From positions 186,001-250,000 of the forward strand of contig BDDD01001668.1 of assembly GCA_001972305.1 (NCBI GenBank): a stretch of DNA of 64,000 nt, written 5' to 3'. The DNA comes from Cephalotus follicularis. Taxonomy: Eukaryota > Streptophyta > Magnoliopsida > Oxalidales > Cephalotaceae. A program made the position numbers and the translations under genes. The notes beneath the pieces are model-generated. The model did not search any database. It saw only the letters and a list, made by a program, of their open reading frames with translations, and was not told the origin of the DNA. This document shows positions 12,461 through 24,483 of the stretch, one piece after another; position 1 is the first letter of the stretch; each line of letters opens with the position of its first letter.

Positions 12461-12580
12461 TATTTAATGGCAAAGGGTGATGAACTCAGTCAATTTGAGC
12501 TGAGAAAGAGAGTAATCCTGCAGAGTGTGAAGTGTAGAACTTGTGGAAAGCAATAGAGAAAGGAATTCTAAAGCTAAGGT
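12461..12580 (+). promoter_or_regulatory. Candidate TATA box and leader with splice-donor-like site, F1
   Basis: TATTTAA at 12461-12467 is followed by a purine-rich leader and AAG|GTAAGG with GT at 12579. F2 has CTATATATG at 44415 and GAG|GTAAGG with GT at 44517 in the same order and at nearly the same distance. This suggests a promoter plus a first-exon end carried by the LTR. It is inference from motif and position only. Confidence 0.45.
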
Positions 12581-13323
12581 AAGGAAATCTTACACCCACT
12601 AATGTAAAAACTTCCTCTGTTTTGTTCTAAATTTTTCAGCAGATTCCTTCATTGATAACTTGTTCAATTCTCAATGGATTTTCGAATGGTTTGATGTTAT
12701 GGAAACTTTAGAATGTCCTCTTCAACTGCTATTCTTTGAATGTTTTAAGATTCTATCGTTTTCTTGATGGAAATCAAAGTTTTAAATTGCTGTTCAGGCA
12801 CTGTTCTATTCCTGGATTATGCAGTAGCTTACTTAAATCATATCTCACTCGTTTCTTGATGAAAAATTAAATGGCTGGATGTTTTGAAAACCATAAGATG
12901 TCCTCTTTACCTTTTATGTTTTATGCATCTCGAAATTATGTCGAATTATTGATGAGAATCAAGGATTAATTTTACTGCTCATGCCCTGTTTCCTTAAGAA
13001 ATCAGCCACTTTCAAAAATTCGTAGAGGATTCAATTCTCTACCAATTGTTGTAATCTTGAGCTTTCTGAATTCGTAAAGATGTCTACTTTAATGTTCATG
13101 TTTTAAGTTTTTACTGAAAAAGCTTATTTCTATATGAATTACTAGCTTTCGCAAAATGATACAAAACTGATTTTTATGAATTATTTGAGTCAATTACTCA
13201 AATGAAAGAAAAGTTTATGGATTGTGAAAGAGATGTTATGAAATGATTTTTATGGTTACTTTGAGCTGATCACTCAAAGTAAATGATGAATGAACCACCC
13301 TTGGTTTGTGATCCAAGGGGAGA

Positions 13324-13438
13324 GGAGCGAGATGCTCAATGTTAATGGAGCCGAGCGTGCTCACGGACATGCATGTGATGTAAGGATAGTAATCGGGGAG
13401 TGCACAATGCCCCGGTGAAGCGGTGTAAAGGGTTCATT
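13324..13438 (+). other. Highly conserved leader block with GTGCAC-loop hairpin, F1
   Basis: Nearly identical over about 115 bp to 45511-45628 in F2, and over its distal 75 bp to F3 (49763-49840), while flanking LTR sequence is much less alike. It contains the palindrome ACATGCATGT (13367-13376). A hairpin has stem CGGGG (13394-13398) with CCCCG (13410-13414) and loop AGTGCACAATG. Confidence 0.75.
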
Positions 13439-14546
13439 AAGGTTTTTATAATGTTTATGTTTACGAAATGATCTAGTTATGATATTAACTAGAAAATGAT
13501 ATATTTTACGAAATATTCTAGTTATATATATTTTGACTAGAAAAATGTTATGATGAAATGTGTTTACTACGAAAACACCTTACTGAGCTATTTTGAGCTC
13601 ATTCCTTACAATGTTTTGTTTTCAAATAAAATGTTTTCAGGAAATGAATGAGTGGAGAATGCGAGCTTAGAGGAAGCTCTTAAGAAGGAATTTTTGAGAA
13701 ACGAAGGCTATGCGATGATATTCGCATTATGTTTTGTTATGTATTAAGAATAATATTTTTCCGCTGTAATATGTGTTTATGTAAATGAACGATCCTGTGT
13801 AAGATAGATTAACGAAATGATTATGACATCTTTATATAAGAAGATTATGTGTAAAGTTTGGATTTAAGGTTATGCACGATGTTGCGAGATATGAATTTAT
13901 GATGTATTTTGCTTTTAGAAAAGTGTACTTAAGGATGTAACGTTTCACACCCAACGTAGCGCAACCGATCTTGGAGTTCGCTTTGAGCTATTAGCGAGCT
14001 CGGGTCGGGGTCGCTACACTTTCCCCTACCTTATTGTTCCAAGTTAGGAACTGGAAAGTCCACCCCTTTGATTTCCCAGGTTTTGGCCACCAGCAGCTCC
14101 AAGATTCCCCTAGCAACTGCTACCCACGAGCTCCAATCCCTAGCTCCAAGCAAACTCAACAATGGTGGCTCTCACACTCACTGTTTTCTTTCTTCTTTTC
14201 CCTTTGGTGTTTTAAAACGAGAGATAGAAGTGGGGAGGGTTATTCTTATGCAGATGGCTTCCCCCCAACATCCTTCTTCTGACATTTAACAGGCCACCCT
14301 CGTGCTCTCTCCCACTTTCCAGGTTTCTGCCCTTTTCTTTTTGTTTTCTTTAACCATCTTTCCTTTTGCAGGTTGCATGTTAGGATGGCATAATTCCTTG
14401 CATGTTCCATGTGAGGGCATGTTTTGAGCATGCCTGGCAACACACTAGCACGATCACCACGTCACAATGCACTTGTAAAGGAGGTGTCGATCCCATTGCA
14501 TGTTACTCTGCCAGCGAAAAAGCGCGACAGATGTTCTTTACAAAGG

Positions 14547-14692
14547 CGTCGACGTCTTTCCTTAGACGTCGATGTCTTTTCTCTCTTCGTAAGAAGGTGT
14601 CGATGCCTTCTCTCAAAGTCGACGTGCATGCACATGCATTCACGTATACCTCGGTTCCCAAAGGCGTCGACGTCTTTCCAAAGACGTCGATG
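14547..14692. repeat. Phased palindromes, 3' LTR of B, second group
   Basis: Cores at 14547, 14567, 14598, 14617, 14665 and 14685; spacing 20, 31, 19, 48, 20. The right LTR has the same pattern at 21701, 21721, 21752, 21771, 21819 and 21839. Confidence 0.85.
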
Positions 14693-14868
14693 TCTTTATC
14701 CCAAAACAGCGCCGTTTCAAGCTTTTGACACACACATTCCATTTCCAAAACCATAATTAGGGTTTGTAAGCATCTTTTGAGTTCAAAATCTCAACATTCT
14801 CATTAAATCAAGTTTAAGATTACATCATAAATCGAAATATTACATTCAGGAGAATACCGGGCGTTACA

Positions 14869-14884
14869 TCCATCCCTCCTTCAA
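14869..14884 (-). other. Polypurine tract of element B
   Basis: Pyrimidine run next to the LTR end at 14868, purine-rich on the coding strand. It marks the inner edge of the 3' LTR. Confidence 0.7.
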
Positions 14885-14913
14885 GAAATTTCATCCCCGA
14901 AATTAACACAATA

Positions 14914-17784
14914 CTAGAACAGATGTGGGTAACGTTCTCGGATATCATCCTCACGTTCCCAAGTCGCTTCATCCAGCCGATGAAATTGCCACTGAACCTT
15001 TACCATCGGAATGGACCGGTTCCTCAAAACTTGTGTCTTCCTATCCAAGATTTTTACGGGTGACTCCTCGCAGGAAAGGTCATCCCTCACTGTAACCGAG
15101 TCATAATCCAGGACATGTGATGGGTCTCGGATATAACCTCGTAGCATCGATACATGAAAGACATCATGTACACTCGATAATGTAGGAGGCAAGGCTAGCT
15201 GGTATGCTACCTCCCCAACCCTCTCTAGAATCTCAAAAGGACCAATATAGCGTGGCGCTAATTTGCCCTTTTTCCCAAATCTTTGCACCCCTTTCCACGA
15301 AGATACCTTCAAAAATACGTGATCCCCAACACTGAAGGTTATAGGCCTTCTCTTCACACTGTCGACATAGCTCTTCTGCCGACTCTGCGCTGCAAGCAAC
15401 TTTTCTCTGATGAATTTGACTTTCTTTGAAGCCTCATCCACCAAATCCGACCCAAGCAGTGGTCGTTCACCAACCTCGTCCCAACAGACAGGTGACCTAC
15501 ACTTTCTCCCATACAGTGCCTCGTATGGAGCCATACCAATGCTCGAGTGATAGTTATTGTTATAAGAAAACTCTAACAGAGGAATATGGTCCTCCCAGGT
15601 TCCGCCAAAATTGATCACACAAGCCCGAAGCATATCCTCCAAGGTTTGGATGGTACGCTCCGACTGTCCGTCTGTCTGAGGGTGGAAAGCAGTACTGAGA
15701 TTCAATCTCGTCCCGAAGGCTGTTTGGAATCTCTTCCAGAAGTTGGAAGTGAAGATCGAATCCCTATCACAAACGATGCTCACCGGAACACAGTGCAGTC
15801 TCACAATCTCCTTCACATATAACCGAGCCAACTTGCTCGCAGAATCAGTGACATGTGTGGGGAAGAAGTGTGCTGATTTGGTGAGTCTATCAACAATAAC
15901 CCACACGGCATTATGTCGATGCCTAGTAAGTGGAAACCCAGAAAAAAAGTCCATCATGATGTGTTCCCACTTCCACTCTGCCACTGGTAGTGACTGCAAT
16001 AATCTTGCAGGTCTCTTTTGCTCGGCCTTGACCCTCTGGCAAGTTAAACACTTTGCGACATATTCTGCAATCTCGCGCTTCATACCGGGCCACCAGTAAG
16101 TCTTCTTCATATATTGGTACATCTTGGTGCTACCAGGTTGAATACTGTACAGGGATTTATGAGCCCCGCGGAGTGGCTCATCCTTCACTCTCGGTTCATT
16201 CGGAAGACATACACGTCCCCGATATCTCATAATACCATCATCATGTACTCTAAAATCAGACTCCGAATCCAGATTCGCTCGAATCTGCTGCAGTTTAGGA
16301 TCGTGCGGTTGTGCATCTTTGATGTGATGCAGTAACACTGGTTCTACCCGCATGTTGGCTAGAAAGATCCCTGGTGACTGATTGAATGGAGACCATTCCT
16401 GGAAGTCTTCCAACATCTCCCATTGCAACACCATTGTACTAGCGACCATAGCCTTGCGGCTCAAGGCATCAGCGACTACATTCGCTTTCCCCGGGTGGTA
16501 CTGGATACTGCAGTCATAATCATTAAAGAACTCTACCCACCTGCACTGTCTCATGTTCAACGTGTCCTGGCAGAACAGGTACCTTAAACTTTTATGATCG
16601 GTGAAGATCTCAAACTGCGCCCCGTAAAGGTAGTGCCTCCACTTATGAAGGGCGAAGATAATAGCTGCAAGTTCAAGGTCATGAGTCGGGTAGTTTTCTT
16701 CATACGGCTTCAGCTTCCTAGAAGCATAAGCAATCACCTTTCCTCGCTGCATCAGCACGCATCCCAAGCCCTTACCTGATGCATCACTATAAACTGCAAA
16801 GCCCTCATTAACCTCGGGTAATGCCAAGATAGGAGCGGAAACCAACCGATCCTTCAATTCACGGAAACTAGCTTCGCAATCATCATCCCAGACAAACAAA
16901 GTCTTCTTCTGGGTCAGTCTTGTCAAAGGCTCAGCTATTCTCGAGAAATTCTGGATAAATCTTTTGTAATATCCCGCCAAGCCAAGAAAACTGCGTACCT
17001 CCGTCACATTTCTCGGCTGTGGCCAATCTCGTACCACCTCTGTTTTTGACGGATCCACCGCCAAACCTTCTCCAGATACAATATGACCAAGAAAGATCAC
17101 ATGGTCAAGCCAAAATTCGCACTTACTGAATTTGGCATACAGCTGGTGCTCTCGGAGAATCTGTAAAGCCAACCTCAGGTGGCAAGCATGCTCTTCCTCA
17201 CTCCTTGAGTATACAACTACGTCGTCAATAAACACGACGACGAACTGATCCAGGTACGGTCGAAACACATCGTTCATCAATGACATGAACGCAGCCAGTG
17301 CATTAGTAACGCCAAAAGGCATCACCAGGAACTCATAGTGACCGTATCTTGTCCGGAAGGCAGTCTTCTCAATATCTCCTTCCCTCACCCTCAACTGGTG
17401 ATATCCTGTCCTCAGATCAAGCTTCGAGAACACTCTCGCTCCTTGTAACTGGTCGAACAAATCTTCGATGCGAGGTAAAGGATACTTGTTCTTGATAGTT
17501 GCTTTGTTCAACATTCTGTAGTCGATGCAGAGCCTCATCGACCCATCCTTCTTCTTGACAAACACTACAGGTGCACCCCACGGTGAAACACTGGGTCGAA
17601 TGAAACCCTTATCGATCAGATCCTGTAACTGTGATTTTAGCTCTCTCAATTCTGCAGGAGCCATTCTATATGGTGCTTTCGAAATAGGAGTTGTACCTGG
17701 TGTAAGATCGATAACAAACTCCATATTTCTTTTCGGTGGCAAGGATCCCAAGTCATCCGGAAATACATCTGGAAATTCACACAC
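14914..17784 (-). CDS. pol: pol of B: RT-RNase H-integrase-chromodomain (fossil, long open)
   Basis: A 956-residue open region. [22 protein letters not shown] around residue 65, [12 protein letters not shown] around 125, catalytic FIDD around 187. RNase [15 protein letters not shown] around 320 to [16 protein letters not shown] around 430. Integrase: zinc-finger part with [11 protein letters not shown] around 580, core acidic residues in [27 protein letters not shown] and [17 protein letters not shown]. Then GPY/F ([18 protein letters not shown]) and a C-terminal chromodomain ending [16 protein letters not shown]. The domain order is that of Ty3/Gypsy chromoviruses. It would normally be made as one polyprotein with protease. 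It may still be legible, but the upstream parts are broken. Confidence 0.93.
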   Translation of the reverse strand: MCEFPDVFPDDLGSLPPKRNMEFVIDLTPGTTPISKAPYRMAPAELRELKSQLQDLIDKGFIRPSVSPWGAPVVFVKKKDGSMRLCIDYRMLNKATIKNKYPLPRIEDLFDQLQGARVFSKLDLRTGYHQLRVREGDIEKTAFRTRYGHYEFLVMPFGVTNALAAFMSLMNDVFRPYLDQFVVVFIDDVVVYSRSEEEHACHLRLALQILREHQLYAKFSKCEFWLDHVIFLGHIVSGEGLAVDPSKTEVVRDWPQPRNVTEVRSFLGLAGYYKRFIQNFSRIAEPLTRLTQKKTLFVWDDDCEASFRELKDRLVSAPILALPEVNEGFAVYSDASGKGLGCVLMQRGKVIAYASRKLKPYEENYPTHDLELAAIIFALHKWRHYLYGAQFEIFTDHKSLRYLFCQDTLNMRQCRWVEFFNDYDCSIQYHPGKANVVADALSRKAMVASTMVLQWEMLEDFQEWSPFNQSPGIFLANMRVEPVLLHHIKDAQPHDPKLQQIRANLDSESDFRVHDDGIMRYRGRVCLPNEPRVKDEPLRGAHKSLYSIQPGSTKMYQYMKKTYWWPGMKREIAEYVAKCLTCQRVKAEQKRPARLLQSLPVAEWKWEHIMMDFFSGFPLTRHRHNAVWVIVDRLTKSAHFFPTHVTDSASKLARLYVKEIVRLHCVPVSIVCDRDSIFTSNFWKRFQTAFGTRLNLSTAFHPQTDGQSERTIQTLEDMLRACVINFGGTWEDHIPLLEFSYNNNYHSSIGMAPYEALYGRKCRSPVCWDEVGERPLLGSDLVDEASKKVKFIREKLLAAQSRQKSYVDSVKRRPITFSVGDHVFLKVSSWKGVQRFGKKGKLAPRYIGPFEILERVGEVAYQLALPPTLSSVHDVFHVSMLRGYIRDPSHVLDYDSVTVRDDLSCEESPVKILDRKTQVLRNRSIPMVKVQWQFHRLDEATWEREDDIRERYPHLF

Positions 17785-17823
17785 TACTGGGATCTCCTCC
17801 AGGCTTAAACCTTTCTCCTTCCT

Positions 17824-18240
17824 TCAATCAATCACATAAGCAAGATACCCTTCACATCCTTTCTCGAGATACCTCGACGCACAGATGAAGGATATAATCG
17901 GTGCAGAAAACCCCTTGTCTCCCTTGAACTGGAAGGTAGTACCATCGGGCAGACGAAAATCAACCGCCTTGCTGTAGCAGTCCATGTAAGCATGATGTGC
18001 TGACAGCCAATCCATCCCCAAAATAATATCAAAGTCGCGGATAGGCAATACTATCAAGTCCGCATACAAGGATATGCCTGTCATAGACATCTCACAACCC
18101 CTATATACAGTGTCTGTATACATGGAAACTCCGACAGGTGTGCTCACATCTAAAGTATATGACATACTGCCGGGCATTACATCTAGACATGATGCAAAAT
18201 GTGATGAAATGAAAGAATGTGATGCTCCAGAGTCCATCAA
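17824..18240 (-). pseudogene. pro: Protease region of B
   Basis: Retropepsin-like aspartic protease segment with the active-site motif MDSGASHSFI near its start. A second conserved block follows (IILGMDWLSAHHA), as is usual in chromovirus proteases. It lies between the gag zinc knuckles and RT and would process the polyprotein. It is part of a broken element. Confidence 0.88.
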
Positions 18241-18328
18241 TACTCTAGCAGCAAAACCATAAATATACAGTGTACCTCCAATGACCGAGGTAGACCCTGG
18301 AACCTCTGTCTATGAAAGGGTAAAAACT

Positions 18329-19447
18329 CTACCTTTTGCAATGCCCTTGCCGGTGTCCCTTCGCTGTGAAGGCCCCGCTGCTGCTAGCTGGTCCGGTAGG
18401 TGCTGTAGCCTGACTCTTCAGACAATCTTTCATTGAATGGCCAGATGCCCCACACCTCAAACATAGCCCGTTCATCCTCCAACAATCCTTCTGCAAGTGG
18501 CCCTTCCGAAGACAGTGATAACAAGCTCTGGTTCTCGCATTACTCCCCTGACTAGGAGTCCCCAGTGTGGCAGTCTGCCCAGATCTGTTCTTCAATGATT
18601 TAGCTGGAGAACTGCTGCCTTGCCATTTCGAAGAAGCTGGTCTGGTCGGGTTCTGTTTAATTTGTTGTTCCCGGGCCCTCTCTGCTCGGTCCTCACTAGA
18701 TATGCTCTCCAGCAGTCTCGCCTTTTGAGCGACCTCCAAAAAAGTACCCAGTTCCATAGCCCTAATCATCGACCGAAGGTCCGGTCGCAAACCTTTGAAA
18801 AACCTCCGTATCTTTTTCACATCATCTGCCACCAGATATGGTGAATGTCTTGATAGCTCTATAAACCTGGCCTGGTACTCGGCCACAGTCATCTCCCCTT
18901 GCCGTAACTCCAGAAGCTATGTCTCTCTTCGCTCTTGCTCGATCCGGGGTACATAGTAATCGAGGAACTCTGTCTGGAACCTCTCCCATGTAGCATCGAG
19001 TCCAACTGACTCCCACTTCGCTTTGACCATCTCCCACCAGTGAGTGGCCTCTCCCCATAGATGGTACACGGCAAATTTCATCTTCTAAGCATCGGTACAG
19101 TCCATCACTGCAAAAATCTTCTCCAAGTCTTGAAGCCATCTTTCAGCAATCGTGGCATCAAGTTCTCCCCGGAAGCCAGGTGGATTCTGTCTCATAAATC
19201 TCTCGATGTCCCTTCCGAACTGACTACCATCCTCTCCCGGGTAGTGATCGGGAGCTCTATGTTGTGGTCGAGCTTGCGCGTAGTACTGGCGCATCTCCTC
19301 CGCATTGGCCATATTAAAGGCCATTTGTTACTGGAAGTAGTCCGCAATCCGGGTCATTGGGTCCCTATTATCTCGAGGAACATTCACTCCCTCAGGGGCA
19401 TTGGCTCCAGCGGCCCTAGCCCTACCACGCGTTCTCCTTCGGTCCAT
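18329..19447 (-). pseudogene. gag: gag region of B
   Basis: Begins at the ATG ending at 19447 (MDRRRTRGRARA), soon after the primer site. The middle carries the retrotransposon gag block (FMRQNPPGFRGELDA, FAVYHLWGEATHWWE, RFIELSRHSPYLV). The end has two zinc knuckles, CYHCLRKGHLQKDC and CLRCGASGHSMKDC, which bind nucleic acid in the particle. It is interrupted a few times. Confidence 0.88.
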
Positions 19448-19543
19448 TTGTTCCTATAAGAAGGACGATGGTTAGTCACGACTTTAGGAAAATAATTTAT
19501 TGATTGCCAAGGAAAATATCCTAGCTAAGCATATATGGAATAT

Positions 19544-19555
19544 GCTCTCATACCA
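19544..19555 (-). other. Primer binding site of B
   Basis: Reads TGGTATGAGAGC on the minus strand, one base away from the common TGGTATCAGAGC that pairs with initiator Met-tRNA. It lies directly inside the 5' LTR. Confidence 0.8.
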
Positions 19556-19558
19556 CGT

Positions 19559-22022
19559 TGTCACGCCCCCGTTTCCACAACATAAAAGTGGTAAGGCAAT
19601 CAACATAAAATAATCCAGCTCATGCAAAATTACCAACAAACAAAAACCTCAAATAGCGGAAGCAATCGTAAATGAGCCGAATTTAAACACGCATCACGCA
19701 TCCCATACTACGTGATGCCCAACAAGTTTATACAAAACCCTGCATAACTGTCGATCGCCCAAAACGGAGCGTGAGATAATAATACAGTATGAGATAACAA
19801 AATATCCTTTGTTACAAAATCCGAATAACATGATCAATGTCCAACAACCCCAAATACATAAATAAGAGAGATAACAAATCTTCTCTTTAAGTCTTCATGC
19901 ATGCCCCATATCATGTCCACTCCGTCAATCTGTTACAGTAGGGGTTAGCCTTTGTCCTCACTCGGCTAAGCGAATAAACCCATAAATATAGTTCGAGTCA
20001 TATGATAATGAGTATCATGAATGAATGCATAATGATGAGCCATGACATGTAATTTTCACAGTAAAAATACCTCCGTATGTACATATAAAAATATATTCAT
20101 GCTCACAGTACAAGTATAACTCATAAGTTATATCAACACAAGCAGTAAATATGTTCCAAAAAAGGAACCAGACAAGCCAATCGTCATGACCGTCGCCACC
20201 TCCTGGCCCCAACGTCATGCACTCTTACTCTATCCCCGTTTGCGAACGGTTTTGGAGCAAGTCCTCCGTAAGTTGTTTAGCATGGCGGCTAAACCAACAG
20301 CAAGTTACTAGCACGGTGGCTAAGTAATCAACAAGTTATTAGCTAATCATGCAAGCTTTTCAAAATGGTTAACACTTTTAGAAAGCAACCATAATGCAAA
20401 TCACAGTAACAATGCAAACATATGCTCAGAATGCATCTAAGATCATTTCTAGAGTCGTTTCGGGTCTAGCGGGTCCTATCCGAGCGAAATTCTACTGACC
20501 AGGAGAAAAGGCGTCGATGTCTATCCTTAAGGCGTCGACGTCTTTATACTAAGGCGTCAATCCCATGTACAAATATTCCCAGGCGTTCTCGAACCAAAGA
20601 CGTCGATGTCTTTACAAAGACGTCGATGTCTTTATGATACCAGAGAGTATCAGTTCGCGAGTCTTGATTCTGGAGGGTCGAATCCGGCCTTTTAATCCCT
20701 CATATAAACGAATCTCACTCTCACAACGTGTAAGGCATGCTACTGTTTAACAGGAACATAACCAGAACATCAATTCGAAACCAAACAGGTGATTCTAAGT
20801 GGCTAAATGGCCATCTGAAATGAACATTACAGTTCTACAATTACCCAGAAAAGGCGTCGGTGTCTTTACAAAAGCATCGATGTCTTTCACATTTTCACAC
20901 GAAGGCATCGACGTCTTTACATAGACGTCGATGTCTTTACAACCCATAACGTCTTTTTCACAGTTTTAACATACCAAGCCATCATCAAATTCATCCTTTA
21001 CACAATCAACTCACATATTCATGTAATCGTACATGCATGATTAACTCAGTGCATCACAGTAACACCACAACAAGTCCAGAATCACAATTCAACCATTAAC
21101 ATGCAATTCATCATGTTATTCATTTAACTTAAAACCCAAAATGCATGTATAAATCCATCACTTTCCCCTACCTTATTGTTCCAAGTTAGGAACTAGAAAG
21201 TCCACCCCTTTGAGTTCCCAGGTTCTGGCCACCAGCAGCTCCAAGATTCCCCTAGCAACTGCTACCCACGAGCTCCAATACCTAGCTCCAAGCAAACTCA
21301 ACAATGGTGGCTCTCACACTCACTGTTTTCTTTCTTCTTTTCCCTTTGGTGTTTTAAAACGAGAGAGAGAAGTGGGGAGGGTTATTCTTATGCAGATGGC
21401 TTCCCCCCAACATCCTTCTTCTGACATTTAACAGGCCACCCTCGTGCTCTCTCCCACTTTCTAGGTTTCTGCCCTTTTCTTTTTGTTTTCTTTAACCATC
21501 TTTCCTTTTGCAGGTTGCATGTTAGGATGGCATAATTCCTTGCATGTTCTATGTGAGGGCATGTTTTGAGCATGCCTGGCAACACACTAGGATGATCACC
21601 ACGTCACAATGCACTTGTAAAGGCGTCTGGTAAACCCCCAAAGATCCCATTGCATGTTACTCTGCCAGCGAAAAAGCGCGACAGATGTTCTTTACAAAGG
21701 CTTCGATTTCTTTCCTTAGACGTCGATGTCTTTTCTCTCTTCGTAAGAAGGTGTCGATGCCGTCTCTCAAAGTCGACGTGCATGCACATGCATTCACGTA
21801 TACCTCGGTTCCCAAAGGTGTCGACGTCTTTCCAAAGACGTCGATGTCTTTATCCCAAAACAGCGTCGTTTCAAGATTTTGACACACACATTCCATTTCC
21901 AAAACCATAATTAGGGTTTGTAAGCAACTTTTTAGTTCAAAATCTCAACATTCTCATTAAATGAAGTTTAAGATTACATCATAAATCGAAATATTACATT
22001 CAGTAGAATACCGGGCATTACA
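19559..22022 (-). repeat. 5' LTR of element B
   Basis: 2464 bp, TGTCACGCCC to GGCATTACA. Holds palindrome groups at 20512-20955 and 21701-21850, plus a few AGCACGGTGGCTAA repeat units (20259-20342). No gene. Confidence 0.9.
20512..20955. repeat. Phased palindromes, 5' LTR of B
   Basis: Cores at 20512, 20533, 20555, 20584, 20601 and 20621 (spacing 21, 22, 29, 17, 20), then 20855, 20875, 20906, 20926 and 20950 (20, 31, 20, 24). One AAAGACGTCGATGTCTTT unit at 20597-20640 is doubled here but single in the left LTR. Confidence 0.85.
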
Positions 22023-22727
22023 CCGCATTGGCTCCTGCGAACATATATTGTTTCTGTTGCTGTTGTTATATTGTTTAACTTCTACTAAGATTTATTTTGT
22101 TCTATTGCTACTGTTATATTCATTCTAGCTCCGTATCATCATGTTTGAGTTTTGTTGTTGGGTATGTGCCCTTTTGTGGTTCTATTATGAAATGGCTACT
22201 AAGGGCCGGGTTTGTTGATTTGGATTGGTTTCCGTATTGCTATACTTGAGCTTTGTTGTTGATACTGTTGAGCAACTCATTATTTGAGAGTCCTGTTGTC
22301 TTCATATGTACCATGTTTTCTTGTGATATGTGATATTGGATTGGGATTTGTATCCCGATTGTCTTCTGTTAGCGTATTCATGATTGTGATATGATTTCAA
22401 GCGGGTATATGCTCGATGTTCTGGGTGACTTGGTCACCTTCTCACATTTGTGATATTGTGACTTGTCATATTGTTATGCTATGTTATACTCTGATGCTGG
22501 GTACAAGGATTTCTGACATGTATTACCGCTCAATGGTGAGGGTATATGTTCGACGCTCAATTCTACTTAGCAGGCCCATTGGTCTATGATGGGGTGTTAT
22601 GTGGAAACTGCCCTGGGGTTCCATACCTGGTTCTGCGGCATACTATTGCCTATGATGGTATGTTGAGTGTGAGTGCAGTAGAGTTGCTCCATTACCCTCC
22701 TATTGGACTGTGTTTGGCTGTTGAGAT

Positions 22728-22740
22728 ATATATATATTGC
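22728..22740. repeat. Short (TA)n tract in LTR A1
   Basis: About six TA units before TTGCACG. The same site in A2 (48010-48038) and A3 (55660-55729) carries much longer tracts. Confidence 0.85.
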
Positions 22741-22916
22741 ACGCGATCCCTCGGATGAGATTGAGTGTGCGTGCGGGTTTTTTGGATGATTGTGGGTTCG
22801 TGCACTGATCATGCCGGCCCTTCGTTCGAGGCAGAGGTAGGCACTCGACACCGGTGTATGGTGGATGATGATCACATCCTGTAGCCTTACCTAGTATTAT
22901 TGTTGCAGCGGATATG

Positions 22917-22990
22917 TTATGACGCCATGTGATTTGGCAGAGTTATGATATGATGCCATGTGATTTGGCGGGGTTATGATATGAGACAGT
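22917..22990. repeat. Two-unit 33-bp repeat in LTR A1
   Basis: The phrase TTATGACGCCATGTGATTTGGC, or a close variant, occurs twice in direct order. It is also present at 48217-48283 (A2) and 55912-55978 (A3). Confidence 0.75.
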
Positions 22991-23599
22991 GAAATGATTG
23001 GTACCAACATCCACTTATATTTTTATGATTCTTTGGGCACATATTTCATTCTTGATATTGATATTTGTCATTGATTTATGACTGTATCTTTAAGCTTTGA
23101 TATTCATATACTTGATATTATTGTGACTCTCATGTATTTGATTATTGCCTTGAGTATGATATTTGTTCAGTGGACTTCCTTGGTTAGTCACTGGCTATTT
23201 CATTGGAGTCTTCCTATTGTGCCTTTCATGATTTACGTCGTCTTATTGATTCTTATGTTCTGTGTATTGTTCATCATATCAGTGATTCTTGAAATTTTCA
23301 TGTACTCTAATTTTATTGTACTCGGGAAGTCTTGAGCTTTGAGATTGTTCAGCGGAAAATTATCGTTGATTTTCGAGTTCTAATTATAGAGCTTTGTTAA
23401 TGTCTATGTTCATATTTGGGGAATTTTATTTTCATGTATTGATATGATCTTGTTACTTTTGTGAATATCTTTTGTGGATCTTGTTTACATTCCTGACTCA
23501 TGTTATATTGTGGAGCCATTTGTCGATTATCAATATTTCTTTCCCATATTTCTTTTATACTTGTGATTCTCATTTACATCTTGGATTTCATTTATATTG

Positions 23600-23790
23600 T
23601 GGATTTCGTTTACACATCGAGAATATTGATATCCCCTTGTGATCTTTATATCCCTTTGTGGTCTCGATATCCTTAGTGGATCTTGATTTCCTTTTAGAAT
23701 CTTGCTGTCCTTTGTGGATCATGATTTGTTATGGATCTTTATTTCTTTGTGATTCCTTGATTTCATTTCTTTCCACGGATTTACTTTGAA
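23600..23790. repeat. Degenerate 19-bp repeat in LTR A1
   Basis: GATATCC-like phrases at 23628, 23647, 23666, 23685 and 23704, spaced 19 bp. Most are preceded by TTGTGGATCT-like sequence. The same tract occurs in A2 (about 48930-49100) and A3 (about 56600-56780). Confidence 0.7.
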
Positions 23791-24471
23791 TTCTACATTG
23801 AGCTTATATTATTTCCATTTTTATTCGGTTTATAGTTATGGGAGATGTATTTGTTGTTTCCACTCACTTAGTCATTTGGACTAACCCCTCATTTTTCTTT
23901 CCCCTTCAAGATAGAGGCAAGATGATCGCTAAGTCTGTTTCAGTAGATGATGGACCACGGAGGCATGGCATGCTACCAGGATTTTAGCACATGCATAATA
24001 TCACCACATCAGCATTTAAATTTTGTATTTACTTATGTTTTTATATATAAATGTTTTTCTTTTATGGTTTTACTTTTGAAGGGCCGATCCCTATATATAT
24101 ATTTACTTTTCATGCTTGGTATTATGGTTGAGGCAGAGCCCAACCCAGGTTTACTGCTTTAAATTGTGGTTTTCTGAGGGCTGAGCCCATTTGTAATCAG
24201 CTGGTTCCTCATTCGGGAGTGTGGATATAAAATGTGTTTTTCTTTACAGGGGGCATAATCCGATAAACGAATACTACTGCCCGATTTTCGTAAACTTTTA
24301 AGAGTTAGAAAAATTTTCAAAGTTTTGGAAACGTATAACTTCTTGATTTTCAAGTTTAAAGTGAGTTTTATAAAAATCATGTGGCGACTTCCGAAAGGAA
24401 GTTGTCATGTGGAATGCCATATCCATTCTCGGTAGGATATCGGTTGTTATCGGGAACGAGTGTGACAGTTT

Positions 24472-24483
24472 TGGTATCCGAGC
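24472..24483 (+). other. Primer binding site after LTR A1
   Basis: TGGTATCCGAGC, one base from the initiator Met-tRNA complement. An identical site follows A2 at 50866-50877. Confidence 0.75.

Larger units (their letters stand above)
11811..14018 (+). mobile_element. Solo LTR F1
   Basis: Starts TGTAATGACCC and ends GGGGTCGCTACA. It is flanked by perfect 5-bp duplications ctttc (11806-11810 and 14019-14023) inside the left LTR of B; the right LTR of B reads through at 21170. No internal region is present, so it is a solo LTR left by recombination. Two more copies are F2 and F3. The orientation is inferred from a TATA-like box followed by a leader. Confidence 0.9.
2421..14868 (-). repeat. 3' LTR of element B (interrupted by C and F1)
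   Basis: Homologous to 19559-22022. Without C (3236-10861) and F1 (11811-14018) it is about 2.6 kb, against 2464 bp for the other LTR. The extra length comes mainly from local tandem repeats near 2898-3235 and 10862-10995, which the right LTR largely lacks. Confidence 0.88.
2421..22022 (-). mobile_element. Element B: Ty3/Gypsy chromovirus, minus strand, nearly full set of parts
   Basis: Ends are TGTCACGCCC and GGCATTACA. Flanks ccgta (2416-2420) and ccgca (22023-22027) are a 5-bp duplication with one mismatch, set in LTR A1 (A2 reads straight through there). In minus orientation the order is 5' LTR 19559-22022, primer site, gag, protease, RT-RNase H-integrase-chromodomain, polypurine tract, 3' LTR 2421-14868. 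The 3' LTR holds elements C and F1. The two LTRs differ by about 4 in 115 bp sampled. It is broken, with about four or five interruptions, mostly in gag and protease; most of pol is one long open region. Confidence 0.92.
952..24467 (+). repeat. LTR A1 (split by element B)
   Basis: Starts TGTGACACCCCGTG and ends GTGTGACA. The LTR consists of 952-2420 and 22028-24467, about 3.9 kb in all, interrupted by B. The first part has a TG-rich, CT-rich leader-like section (1140-1440). The second part is AT-rich with short tandem repeats. It contains no gene. Confidence 0.85.

Noticed and set aside
14402-14756. Overlapping open frames with repeated RRRCL or KASTSF phrases on both strands
   Set aside because: They are translations of the palindrome array in the LTR of B; both strands stay open because the sites are symmetrical.
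23078-23335. 85-residue hydrophobic frame resembling a membrane protein, also at 48377 and 56072
   Set aside because: Present in all three A LTRs because they are copies. TTATT-rich DNA gives Leu/Ile/Phe-rich frames; no start context or domain supports it.
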